Assembly: GCA_046233115.1 (NCBI GenBank)
Contig: JBJXHM010000002.1
Location: 372,001 to 436,000, forward strand
From: JACOMY01 sp046233115
GTDB lineage: Bacteria > Pseudomonadota > Alphaproteobacteria > Kiloniellales > JACOMY01
Reading direction: 5' to 3'
Length of the DNA: 64,000 nt
Positions within the stretch are counted from its first letter, which is position 1; the number at the start of each line of letters is the position of its first letter. Below are positions 51,056 through 59,243 of the stretch, piece after piece. The notes beneath the pieces are model-generated. The model saw only the letters and a list, made by a program, of their open reading frames with translations. It had not been told where the DNA came from and made no database searches. The position numbers were made by a program, and so were the translations under genes.

Positions 51056-51537
51056 TTCTCCAGCCAAGACCGGAACCCGCAGTTGCGGTCCGGATCCTCA
51101 AGACATAGGCTTCTCTTGCTTTCGGTCAGAGAGGGCAAAAGCCCCGCCGGCCGGAAGTTTGGGAAGCAGAGACAGTCTATTATTGGGAGATGACCTGCTA
51201 CGGCCGAGGGAAGGATCGGTCCGGGAGCGGCTCGGCTCTGCAGTTGCCGGGTCAGCCGGGCCTCAGGCCTTGGATTTTCAAGCAAATCGTCGAGGCCGGC
51301 CTGTGCGTCGGTCGGAAACTTGCTGAAAAGGGTCGCTTCCTTCTGGGTAAATGAACGGACGTATGGCACGATTTCTCCAGCGCTGTCACTGAAACAGGGC
51401 GCGCGCAGTCCCAAGCGGAAGCCGAGCGGTCGGCTCCGCAGGGGCCTGCGGGATGCAAGAAGAAGGCCGGAGTGAGGCCGGCGGGCGGCCTGCCCGCAGA
51501 CCGCGACGGCAAGAAGACCAAAGCAACAGGAGGCTCC
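51056..51537. other. Intergenic region between the AraC regulator and the solute-binding protein gene
   Basis: This 482-base stretch is the longest non-coding gap in the window. It must hold the promoter for the solute-binding protein and perhaps regulator sites. Part of it (51170-51200) is locally AT-rich with TATTAT, but no correctly spaced -35 element was found. No hairpin with a T-run and no small gene is convincing. Confidence 0.4.
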
Positions 51538-53142
51538 ATGTCCAGTCAGATCGACAAGCTCAGCCGGCGGTTCGTCTCAGGTGAGATCGGCCGTCGCGAC
51601 TTCATGCGCGGTGCCCTGGCCCTCGGGCTCACTGTGTCCGCCGCTAGTGCGCTGACCAGCAAGGTCGAGGCGGCGACGCCGAAGAAGGGCGGGCGCTTCC
51701 GCCAGGGTCTGACCGGCGGGGCGACCTCGGACGATCTCGATCCGGCGACCACGCTCGACACCTACATGATCAACGTGAACTTCAACCAGCTCCGCAACTG
51801 CCTGACCGAGATCGCGCCTGACGGCACGCTGATCGGCGAACTGGCGGAGAGCTGGGACGCCTCGCCGGACGCCACCACCTGGACCTTCAAGCTGCGCAAA
51901 GGCGTGGAGTTCCACAACGGCAAGACCATGGATTCCACCGACGTGATGGAATCACTGAACCATCACCGCGGCGACGACACCAAGTCGGCGGCCAAGGGCA
52001 TCATCGCCGGCATCACCGAGGTGAAGACCGACGGCCCCGATACCGTGGTGATCACCCTGGAATCGGGGAATGCCGACCTGCCCTTCCTGGTCAGCGACTA
52101 TCACCTGCTGGTCTGCCCGGCCAAGCCCGAGGGCGGCATCGACTGGCAGACCGGCATCGGCACCGGCGGCTACATGCTGAAGAGCTACGAGCCGGGCCTG
52201 CGCACCTTGACCACGCGCAACCCGAACTATTGGAAGGAGGGCCATGCCCACTTCGACGAGGTCGAGAGCCTCTTCATCCCCGACACCGCGGCGCGCACCG
52301 TGGCGCTGCAGACCGGCGAGGTCGACAGCATCAACAATCTGGAGCTGAAGACCATCGGCCTCTTAAAGCGGGCCGGCAACGTGAACATCATCCAGACCAC
52401 CGGCAACAAGCACTGCCTGATGCCGATGCTGACCGACACCGCGCCCTACGACAACAACGACCTGCGCACCGCGCTGAAACTGGCGATCAACCGGGCCGAG
52501 GTGCTGAAGCGCGTGTTCAAGGGCTACGGCGAGCTGGGCAACGACTTCCCGATCGGGCCGGCCAACCAGTTCCGGGCCACGACCGACGAGATCCCGCAGC
52601 GCGACTACGATCCCGACAAGGCCAAGTTCCACCTGAAGAAGGCCGGTTACGACTCGATCAATCTGAAGCTGCACCTGGCCGAGACCGCCTTCACCGGCGC
52701 GATCGACCTGGGCCAGCTCTACCAGGAATCGGCCCGGCCGCTGGGCATCAACATCGAGCTGGTGCAGGAGCCGAACGACGGCTACTGGTCCAACGTCTGG
52801 CTGGTGAAGCCCTGGGTCGGCAGCTACTGGGGCGGCCGTCCGACCGAGGACTGGATGTTCAGCCAGGTCTACGCCGCCGGCGCCGACTGGAACGAGACCA
52901 AGTGGGCCAACCCGCGCTTCAACGAGCTCTTGAAGCAGGGCCGCTCGGAGCTGGACAACGACAAGCGCCGGGCGATCTACGTCGAGATGCAGCGCCTGGT
53001 GCGCGACGACGGCGGCGCCGTCATCCCGGCCTTCCTCAGCTACCTCGACGGCACGAGCACCAAGATCGCCACGCCCGAGCTGATCGGCAACAACTGGGAG
53101 CTGGACGGCGAGAAGAGCTGCGAACGCTGGTGGTTCGCGTAG
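51538..53142 (+). CDS. Tat-exported ABC transporter solute-binding protein (family 5, peptide/opine type)
   Basis: The 534-residue periplasmic binding protein has a twin-arginine signal (GRRDFMRGALALGLTVSAAS, residues 18-37) ending near KVEA. The mature part fits family 5 (DppA/OppA type): RNCLTEIAPDGTLIGELAESW, TTWTFKLRKGVEFHNGKTM, IGTGGYMLKSYEPG, and NDNRRAIYVEMQRLV-like LDNDKRRAIYVEMQRLV. AGGAGG lies 7 bases before the ATG. No permease or ATPase gene is next to it, so it is an orphan binding protein here. The AraC regulator upstream could control it. The ligand could be a peptide, opine or other cationic compound. Confidence 0.88.
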   Translation: MSSQIDKLSRRFVSGEIGRRDFMRGALALGLTVSAASALTSKVEAATPKKGGRFRQGLTGGATSDDLDPATTLDTYMINVNFNQLRNCLTEIAPDGTLIGELAESWDASPDATTWTFKLRKGVEFHNGKTMDSTDVMESLNHHRGDDTKSAAKGIIAGITEVKTDGPDTVVITLESGNADLPFLVSDYHLLVCPAKPEGGIDWQTGIGTGGYMLKSYEPGLRTLTTRNPNYWKEGHAHFDEVESLFIPDTAARTVALQTGEVDSINNLELKTIGLLKRAGNVNIIQTTGNKHCLMPMLTDTAPYDNNDLRTALKLAINRAEVLKRVFKGYGELGNDFPIGPANQFRATTDEIPQRDYDPDKAKFHLKKAGYDSINLKLHLAETAFTGAIDLGQLYQESARPLGINIELVQEPNDGYWSNVWLVKPWVGSYWGGRPTEDWMFSQVYAAGADWNETKWANPRFNELLKQGRSELDNDKRRAIYVEMQRLVRDDGGAVIPAFLSYLDGTSTKIATPELIGNNWELDGEKSCERWWFA

Positions 53143-53214
53143 GTTTTCAATCAGCCAGAGTGTGAGGTATGACAATACCTGATGCTGGAGCTGGTGCGAG
53201 GCCTTGAACCCTTC

Positions 53215-53243
53215 GTCATGGCCGGGCTCGACCCGGCCATGAC
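53215..53243. repeat. Perfect 12-bp palindrome between convergent genes
   Basis: GTCATGGCCGGG (53215-53226) and CCCGGCCATGAC (53232-53243) pair perfectly around CTCGA. There is no T-run. The sequence resembles an intergenic palindrome widely found in many copies in alphaproteobacterial genomes. It lies between the solute-binding protein gene and the UxaA gene, which converge, and may end both mRNAs. Confidence 0.6.
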
Positions 53244-53255
53244 AGTACTGCGGAG

Positions 53256-54758
53256 CTACATCACCGCGCCGATCTGCCAGGGGACGAACTCGTAGTCGCC
53301 GAGGCCTTGGGCTTCGGAGAGGCTCTTGCGGCCCGACGCGACGTCCAGGAGCAGGTCGAAGATCTCCTGGCCGACCTGCTGCACCGTGGCGCCCTCGGTC
53401 AGGATGCGGCCGGCGTTCACGTCCATGTCCTCCGGCATGCGCCGGGCGAGGTCGGTGTTGGTGGCGATCTTGATGGTCGGCGCCGGCTTGGAGCCGAAGG
53501 CCGAGCCGCGGCCGGTGGTGAAGGCCACCATGTTGCAGCCGCTGGCAATCTCCCCGGTCACCGAGCAGGGGTCGTAGCCCGGCGAGTCCATGAAGACGAA
53601 GCCCTTGCGGTCGATCGGCTCGGCGTACTTGTAGACGCCGTTCAACGCCAGGGTGCCGCCCTTGGCCGCAGCGCCCAGCGACTTCTCCAGGATGGTGGTG
53701 AGTCCGCCGCGCTTGTTGCCGGGGCTGGGGTTGTTGTCCATCGAGCCCTGGTTGCGGGCGGTGTAGTCCTCCCACCAGAGGATCAGGTCGGCGAGCTTGC
53801 GCCCCGTGGCCTCGTCGGCGGCGCGGCGGGTCAGCAGGTGCTCGGCGCCGTAGATCTCCGGCGTCTCGGCCAAGACCCCGGTGCCGCCCTCGGCGACCAG
53901 TAGGTCGACGGCGTGGCCCAGCGCCGGATTGGCGGTGATGCCGGAGAAGGCGTCGGAGCCGCCGCACTGCAGCGCCAGGGTGAGCTCGGAGGCCGGGCAG
54001 GTCTCGCGCCGCGCCTCGTTGGCGTGCGGCAGCATCTCGCGCACCTTGGCGATGCCGGCCTCGACCGTGCGGCGCAAGCCGGCGACGTCCTGGATGTTCA
54101 TGGTCTGGAACAGCGGCCCGCGCTCGATGCCGTAGGCCTCCAGCAGGAAGTCGATCTGGTTCACCTCGCAGCCCAGTCCCACCATGATCACCCCGGCGAA
54201 GTTGGGGTGGCGGGCATAGCCCCAGAGCACCCGCTGCAGCGCGGCAAAGCCCTCGCCGCTACCGGCCATGCCGCAGCCGGTGCCGTGCACGAAGGCGGCG
54301 ACCCCGTCGACGTTGGGATAGGCCGCCATCTCCTCCGGCCCGAAGGCGTCGGCGATCATCCGCGCGGCCGTCGCCGAGCAGTTCACCGAGGTCAGGAGGC
54401 CGATGTAGTTGCGAGTGCCGACCCGGCCCGAGGCGCGGCGGTAGCCCTGGAAGGTCCGGCCCTGTCCCGGCGCCGGCCCGCGGGCGTCGACGCAGAACTG
54501 ATAGTCGTGGCCGGTGTTGCGGAATTCCAGGTTGTGCACGTGGACGTGCTGGCCCGGCAGGATCTCCTCCAGCGCGTAGCCGATGGTCTGGGCGTACTTG
54601 GTGACCGGCTCGCCGGCGGCGATGCGGCGGGTGGCGACCTTGTGGCCGCGCGGGATCAGCGCGGTGGTGGTCACCTCTTCCACCGTCTCGCCGACCTCCA
54701 GCGGGCGCGCGGCGATCACGACGTTGTCCTGGGGATTGAGACGGATGCTCGTCAGCAT
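53256..54758 (-). CDS. UxaA-family altronate/galactarate dehydratase
   Basis: The 500-residue protein has an N-terminal SAF domain (about residues 10-90, DNVVIAARPLEVGETVEEVTTTALIPRGHK) and a large dehydratase domain with RVGTRNYIGLLTSVNCSATAARMIADAF, AFVHGTGCGMAGSGEGF, LALQCGGSDAFSGITANPALG and PGYDPCSVTGEIASGCNMVAFTTGRGSAFG. The family removes water from altronate or galactarate, using iron. It lies downstream of a TRAP transporter on the same strand and is probably co-transcribed (76 bases after the permease gene). No oxidoreductase or kinase of the same route is near, so the substrate is not fixed. Confidence 0.92.
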   Translation of the reverse strand: MLTSIRLNPQDNVVIAARPLEVGETVEEVTTTALIPRGHKVATRRIAAGEPVTKYAQTIGYALEEILPGQHVHVHNLEFRNTGHDYQFCVDARGPAPGQGRTFQGYRRASGRVGTRNYIGLLTSVNCSATAARMIADAFGPEEMAAYPNVDGVAAFVHGTGCGMAGSGEGFAALQRVLWGYARHPNFAGVIMVGLGCEVNQIDFLLEAYGIERGPLFQTMNIQDVAGLRRTVEAGIAKVREMLPHANEARRETCPASELTLALQCGGSDAFSGITANPALGHAVDLLVAEGGTGVLAETPEIYGAEHLLTRRAADEATGRKLADLILWWEDYTARNQGSMDNNPSPGNKRGGLTTILEKSLGAAAKGGTLALNGVYKYAEPIDRKGFVFMDSPGYDPCSVTGEIASGCNMVAFTTGRGSAFGSKPAPTIKIATNTDLARRMPEDMDVNAGRILTEGATVQQVGQEIFDLLLDVASGRKSLSEAQGLGDYEFVPWQIGAVM

Positions 54759-54834
54759 GGGGCTTCCTCTGGAATCTGTTCTGTTTCGGCGGGGCTCGTC
54801 CGCTCCCCGTCACCGCCTCCGGGTGTCGCGCACC

Positions 54835-56451
54835 CTAGAGGAAGAACGTGGTCAGGCCGGGGAAGGCCAGCAGCAGGGCCAAGGCCAATAGCTGTATCGC
54901 GATGAAGGGCAGGAAGCCACGAAAGATGTCGGTCAGCGAGATCTCAGGCGGTGCCACCGACTTCAGGTAGAAGGCCGCTGGCCCGAAGGGCGGAGAGAGG
55001 AAGCTGACCTGCATGTTCATGCAGAAGACAACGCCGAACCAGATCGCCACCCACTTGGGCTCGATCGAGCCGAAGAAGCCCAGCTCCTCGGCCGGCAGGC
55101 GCAGCACGATCGGCAGGAAGACCGGCATCACCAGCAGCACGATGCCGACCCAGTCCATCAGCGCGCCGAGCACCAGGAAGATCAGCATCATTACCAGGAT
55201 GATGCCCATGGTCGGCAGGTCGGCACCGACGATGAGGCCGGCGACGTAGTTCGGGCCGCCGGCGATGGTGTAGGCGCCGGCCAGTGCGGTGGCGCCGAAG
55301 GTCACCCAGAGGATGGTGCCGGTGGAACGGAAGGTGCGCAGCAGCGAATCGCGCAGCAGGAACCAGGTGAACTCGCCGCGCAGCAGGGTCAGAATCAGCA
55401 CCGCGACCACGCCCATGCCGGCCGCCTCGGTGATGCCGGTGATGCCGCCGTAGATCGAGCCCAGCACCGTGCCGACCACGATCAAGGGGGCGATCAGGCC
55501 TTTGCCCATGGTCCAGGCCAGGCTGCGCCGCTCGTGGCCGACGGCGAAGAGCAGCAGCAGGCCCGAGACGGCGGCAATGGCGCCGAGCACGATCAGGTGA
55601 CCGCCGGAGGCCATGGCGATGGGCTCCGCCCCCTCGGCGGTCTCGGCCTGGCCGAGGACGGTGATCAGCAGTGCCCGCAGGAAGAGGATCGCCGCTCCGC
55701 CGCCGAGGATGATCAGCAGCAGGGTGGCGAAGAGCAGCATCTTCTCGATCGTGCCGGGGTCGTCGGGCGAGGGCTCCGGCAGCGGCGCCTCCTGTGGCCG
55801 AAGCCGGGTACGCAGGATGATGTAGAGGATGAAGAAAGAGGCCAGGATGAAGCCCGGCAGGAAGGCGGCGGTGAAGAGCGCCTTGATCGAGCTGTCGGTG
55901 ACCAGGCCGTAGATGATCAGCACGATCGAGGGTGGGATCATGGTGCCCAGGCTGCCGCTGGCGCAGATCGTGCCGATGGCCAGGTTCTGGTTATAGCCCA
56001 GCCGCAGCATCTGCGGCAGCGCGATCAGGCCGAGCAACACCACCTCGCCGCCGATGATGCCGGACATCGCGGCCATGATGATCGCCATGATGGCGGTGAC
56101 GATGGCGATGCCGCCGCGGGTGCGCGCCAGCCAGACGTTGAGGCTGGAGTACATGTCCTTGGCAATGCCGGAGCGTTCCAGCAGGCAGGCCATGAAGATG
56201 AAGAGCGGCACCGAGATGATGACGTAGTCGGTCATCAGCCCGTACATGCGCTGGGCCAGGATGTTCAGTGGCCCCGCACCCGGGATGCGCAGCAGCAGAT
56301 CGGGGCCGAACTTCAGCACCAGCACCATCACGGCCAGGAAGCCGGAGGCGAAGCCCAGCGGCATGCCGATGCCGAGCAGCACGAGGATCCCGATCAGGAG
56401 CCAGATCGAGAGGGGACCGATCGGCATCGGTACGGAAAAGAGCGCGTCCAT
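54835..56451 (-). CDS. TRAP transporter large permease (DctM/FcbT3-like)
   Basis: The 538-residue membrane protein is longer than the usual 425-residue DctM; the extra length is a central insert (about residues 215-290) with more helices, as seen in FcbT3-like permeases of the mannitol/chloroaromatic TRAP group. Conserved segments are GLMTDYVIISVPLFIFMACLLERSG, GEVVLLGLIALPQMLRLGYNQNLAIGTICASGSLGTMIPPSIVLIIYG and GALMDWVGIVLLVMPVFLPIV. It forms the translocation subunit with the small permease encoded 33 bases upstream. Confidence 0.93.
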   Translation of the reverse strand: MDALFSVPMPIGPLSIWLLIGILVLLGIGMPLGFASGFLAVMVLVLKFGPDLLLRIPGAGPLNILAQRMYGLMTDYVIISVPLFIFMACLLERSGIAKDMYSSLNVWLARTRGGIAIVTAIMAIIMAAMSGIIGGEVVLLGLIALPQMLRLGYNQNLAIGTICASGSLGTMIPPSIVLIIYGLVTDSSIKALFTAAFLPGFILASFFILYIILRTRLRPQEAPLPEPSPDDPGTIEKMLLFATLLLIILGGGAAILFLRALLITVLGQAETAEGAEPIAMASGGHLIVLGAIAAVSGLLLLFAVGHERRSLAWTMGKGLIAPLIVVGTVLGSIYGGITGITEAAGMGVVAVLILTLLRGEFTWFLLRDSLLRTFRSTGTILWVTFGATALAGAYTIAGGPNYVAGLIVGADLPTMGIILVMMLIFLVLGALMDWVGIVLLVMPVFLPIVLRLPAEELGFFGSIEPKWVAIWFGVVFCMNMQVSFLSPPFGPAAFYLKSVAPPEISLTDIFRGFLPFIAIQLLALALLLAFPGLTTFFL

Positions 56452-56484
56452 GGGCTAGCCCTCCCGGGCGGGTCCGAGCGGGTG

Positions 56485-57006
56485 TCAGACCTCGTCCGCC
56501 GGCGTGTGAACTTCGGGTGCCTTGTTCCAGTCGCTGATCAGGTTCGCGACGGCCTGCAGTGCGATCAGGGTCACGGTCACCAGCAGCAGCGCCTTCATCG
56601 TGGCCGGGATCGGTGGATCCCAGGCGGTGCCGAAGGTCTCCCAGCGCATCAGCTTCACCCAGGCCTCGTTGAAGCCGCCGTAGACGATGGCGGCCGCGAA
56701 GGTCACGATCAGCAGGGTCGAAACCGTGTCGCAGGCACGCTGCAGGCCGCGCGGCAGGATGTCGTAGAGGATGAAGATGCGGATGTGCCCGCGCTGCTGC
56801 ATCACATAGAGACCGGCGATCAGGTAGATCATGCCGGCCAGCCACAGCGACATCTCGTTGACCCACAAGGTCGGCGCCTCGAAGAGGTAACGCATCACCA
56901 CCTCGTAGAACATAATCGAGACGATCACGGCGGTCAGGAACATGGCGACGCGGCTGATCGCGATCGACAGAAGATCGATCCAGGTGGTGGCCTCGTGCTC
57001 GACCAT
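56485..57006 (-). CDS. TRAP transporter small permease (DctQ family)
   Basis: The 173-residue protein has four hydrophobic helices and the DctQ region TAVIVSIMFYEVVMRYLFEAPTLWVNEMSLWLAGMIYLIAGLYVMQQRGHIRIFILYD. It assists the large permease. It follows the binding-protein gene with a 105-base gap that contains a strong hairpin, and precedes the large permease gene by 33 bases. The C-terminal end (WNKAPEVHTPADEV) is cytoplasmic and polar. Length is normal. Confidence 0.92.
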   Translation of the reverse strand: MVEHEATTWIDLLSIAISRVAMFLTAVIVSIMFYEVVMRYLFEAPTLWVNEMSLWLAGMIYLIAGLYVMQQRGHIRIFILYDILPRGLQRACDTVSTLLIVTFAAAIVYGGFNEAWVKLMRWETFGTAWDPPIPATMKALLLVTVTLIALQAVANLISDWNKAPEVHTPADEV

Positions 57007-57050
57007 CCCCTTGCCTCCTCTTCGCTCGGCCTGATTGGTGGCCGGAATGA

Positions 57051-57101
57051 CCGACGAACCGGGAGCCGCCTGGCCGGAGCCAGGCGAACCTCCCGTGTCG
57101 G
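57051..57101 (-). other. Intercistronic stem-loop between the TRAP binding protein and permease genes
   Basis: A long compound hairpin has the core GCCTGGC (57068-57074) with GCCAGGC (57079-57085) and outer pairs CGGGAG (57060-57065) with CTCCCG (57090-57095) and CCGAC (57051-57055) with GTCGG (57097-57101). It lies after the binding-protein stop at 57112 and before the small permease. Such structures typically protect the upstream message or lower downstream expression, giving more binding protein than permease. Confidence 0.65.
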
Positions 57102-57111
57102 TCTCGGGCGA

Positions 57112-58128
57112 CTAGGGCTCGATCAGGCCGAGCTGGGTCATGAAGGCGACGTGGCTGTCGACCAGCGCGCGTGCCTCCGGGGTCTTGTCGCCCCAGCGCT
57201 GCCAGGCGGCCTGCGCTGCCTTGCGGAAGGCGGCGCGGTCCTCCGGGGACCAGTCGTAGAGGGTGACGCCCTTCTCGCGCAGCATGGCGGCCGCCTCGTT
57301 GTTCTTCACCTCGAAGGTCAGCGCCGTCTGGAAGGCCAGCTTCTGCATGGCGACGTCCATGATCCGCTGGATGTACTCAGGCAACGCGTCCCAGGCGTCC
57401 TTCCGGCAGGCAAGGTGGTCCGAGGGCATGGAGTGGAAGCCGGGATAGGTGGCGTTGCTGACCAGGTCGTAGAGGCCGAGGCCGACGTTGTTGGCGAGCC
57501 CCGAGGCATCGGCGCCGTCGATGATGCCGGTCTCCAGCGCCGTGAAGATCTCGGTGAAGTCCATCACCACCGGTTTGGCGCCCAGCTCGGCGAAGATCTC
57601 GGTCTCCAGGCCCGGCGGCGAGCGGAACTTCCAATCCTTCAGTGCCTCTGGTCCAGGCAGCGGCTTGGAAGAGGAGAGCGACTCCTGCCCGTAGACCCAC
57701 CAGCCGATGAGCTGCATGTTGTACTGGTTATAGAGCTCGTTGGCCTTCTCCCGGCCGCCGCCGTAGTAGAGCCAGGCGTATTGCTGCCAGGGCGTGTCAT
57801 AGCCGCCCATGATGTCGCCGACGAACTGGAAGGCCGGGTTCTTGCCGGTCTGGTAGGCGCCGCCGGTCATGTCGCAGTCGAGGATGCCGCTGGCCGCGGC
57901 GTCGAAGGTCTCGACCGACTTCACCACCGAAGAGGCGTAGAACATCTCGATCTTCAAGGCGCCGTTCGACATCACCTCGACGTCGTTGACGAACTGGGCC
58001 GCCAGCTTGCCGGAGACCGTTTCGGGTGCGTAGTGAGTCTGGATGCGCAGGGTGTAGTCCTGCGCCGAAGCCGCGCCGATCAGCGCGGTCGAGGCCGCAA
58101 GGCCCAAAAGGGCCGCTCGCAAAGTCAT
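57112..58128 (-). CDS. TRAP transporter substrate-binding protein (DctP/FcbT1-like)
   Basis: The 338-residue protein has a signal peptide (MTLRAALLGLAASTALIGAASA) and DctP features YTLRIQTHYAPETVSGKLAAQFVNDV, IGWWVYGQESLSSSKPLPGPEALKDWKFRSPPG and ETGIIDGADASGLANNVGLGLYD. The pattern is of the mannitol/chloroaromatic group, consistent with the long permease. It binds an organic acid in the periplasm; the neighbouring UxaA-type dehydratase suggests a sugar acid, but this is inference. AGGGAGG precedes the ATG. It is the first gene of the operon and faces the FadR-type regulator. Confidence 0.93.
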   Translation of the reverse strand: MTLRAALLGLAASTALIGAASAQDYTLRIQTHYAPETVSGKLAAQFVNDVEVMSNGALKIEMFYASSVVKSVETFDAAASGILDCDMTGGAYQTGKNPAFQFVGDIMGGYDTPWQQYAWLYYGGGREKANELYNQYNMQLIGWWVYGQESLSSSKPLPGPEALKDWKFRSPPGLETEIFAELGAKPVVMDFTEIFTALETGIIDGADASGLANNVGLGLYDLVSNATYPGFHSMPSDHLACRKDAWDALPEYIQRIMDVAMQKLAFQTALTFEVKNNEAAAMLREKGVTLYDWSPEDRAAFRKAAQAAWQRWGDKTPEARALVDSHVAFMTQLGLIEP

Positions 58129-58235
58129 GGTTATCCTCCCTCTGTTCGTAAATCCGCGCTTGTCTGCGGACGGTGACGGTCTTGAAGCCGTCGTTCCTCT
58201 TGCCGCGGCTTCTGCCGCCTTGAAATTGCCTGACG

Positions 58236-58251
58236 ATCCAGGTTCTTGGAT
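58236..58251. promoter_or_regulatory. Candidate operator in the regulator/TRAP divergent region
   Basis: ATCCAGGTTCTTGGAT is an imperfect palindrome (5-bp arms) in the 207-base gap between the FadR-type gene and the binding-protein gene. GntR/FadR proteins bind short palindromes in such divergent promoters, so this is the best candidate, but it could be chance. Confidence 0.3.
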
Positions 58252-58335
58252 GGTACCGATTCCAGCAACCTCACGCAAGCGCTGGCACTAAGCCTCGGAT
58301 TTCTGCTTAACTAGCGGGAAGTACGGGAAGAAATC

Positions 58336-59106
58336 ATGGCGCAAAGCTACCGGATCGAATCGCTTTTGTCTGACAAGACCGGGGAATCCTTGGAAAAACC
58401 GGCGCGGCGACTCTATGCCGAGGCGGCGGAGAGCATCCGCCGTCTGATGTGGGCACGGGGCCTCGCCCAGGGCGATCGCCTGCCGACCGAGATGGAGCTG
58501 GCGACCCTGCTGTCGGTCAGCCGGGCGACGGTGCGTGAGGCCTTGGTGGCGTTGGAGGTCGGCGGTGCGATCACCGTTCGGCGCAACGTCGGCGCCATCG
58601 TCGAGGATCCGGCCCGCAGCCTGCCGGACCAGGTGACGGGCCGCGAGGGCGGCCCCTTCGAGCAGCTCGAGGTTCGCGTCCTGGTGGAGCCGCAGGCGGC
58701 GCTTCTGGCGGCGCTGCACCGGACGCCTGAGGCGCTGGAGGCGATGGAGAGCGCGCTGGATCGCATGGGGCGCGACAAGCGGATCACCGACGAACTGGAG
58801 TTCGCCGACCGTGACTTCCACCTGGAGGTCGCGCGGGCCAGCGCCAACTCGGTGCTGCTCTCCACCATCGACGCGCTCTGGCGCATGCGCACGCACGGGC
58901 GGCTGTGGCTGCAGTTGCAGAGCCGGGCCGACATGGAGGATCGCCGCACCCGCGCGATCCGCGATCACGAACGCATCCTGGCAGCGATCCGTGCAGGCGA
59001 TCCGGCGGTGGCGCAGGCAGCGATGATGGTGCATTTGGCCGACGTGCGCCTGGTGCTGGAGGAGGCCTTCGGCCAGCCGCCGGGCGCCGCTTGGAAAGAG
59101 GCATAA
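58336..59106 (+). CDS. FadR/FCD-type GntR-family transcriptional regulator
   Basis: The 256-residue regulator has a GntR winged helix near the N-terminus (LPTEMELATLLSVSRATVREALVALEVGGAITVRRNVGAIV, about residues 47-88) and a helical FCD domain (about 105-245) with metal- and ligand-binding type residues in FADRDFHLEVARAS, DHERILAAIRAGD and VHLADV. FCD regulators typically respond to sugar acids or dicarboxylates. It is transcribed divergently from the TRAP and dehydratase operon, which it probably controls. GGGAAG precedes the ATG. Confidence 0.93.
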   Translation: MAQSYRIESLLSDKTGESLEKPARRLYAEAAESIRRLMWARGLAQGDRLPTEMELATLLSVSRATVREALVALEVGGAITVRRNVGAIVEDPARSLPDQVTGREGGPFEQLEVRVLVEPQAALLAALHRTPEALEAMESALDRMGRDKRITDELEFADRDFHLEVARASANSVLLSTIDALWRMRTHGRLWLQLQSRADMEDRRTRAIRDHERILAAIRAGDPAVAQAAMMVHLADVRLVLEEAFGQPPGAAWKEA

Positions 59107-59243
59107 CCCGCTCTTTTGGTGAGGCTTTCGCTGGGTCTTTCCCCGGTCTAGAGTGTTGTCCCGATCGGATGGGGACCTGGCTATCCGCTGGTCTCACTCC
59201 AAGGTGATTGGTGCGTGTCGGCGAACTCTAGGACCATGGGGGC

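Noticed and set aside
55534..58176. An 880-codon open frame on the plus strand opposite the TRAP genes
   Set aside because: It runs antisense across three well-identified genes and encodes Gln/Asp/His/Gly-rich low-complexity sequence with no known domain, as expected from the reverse phase of GC-rich coding DNA.
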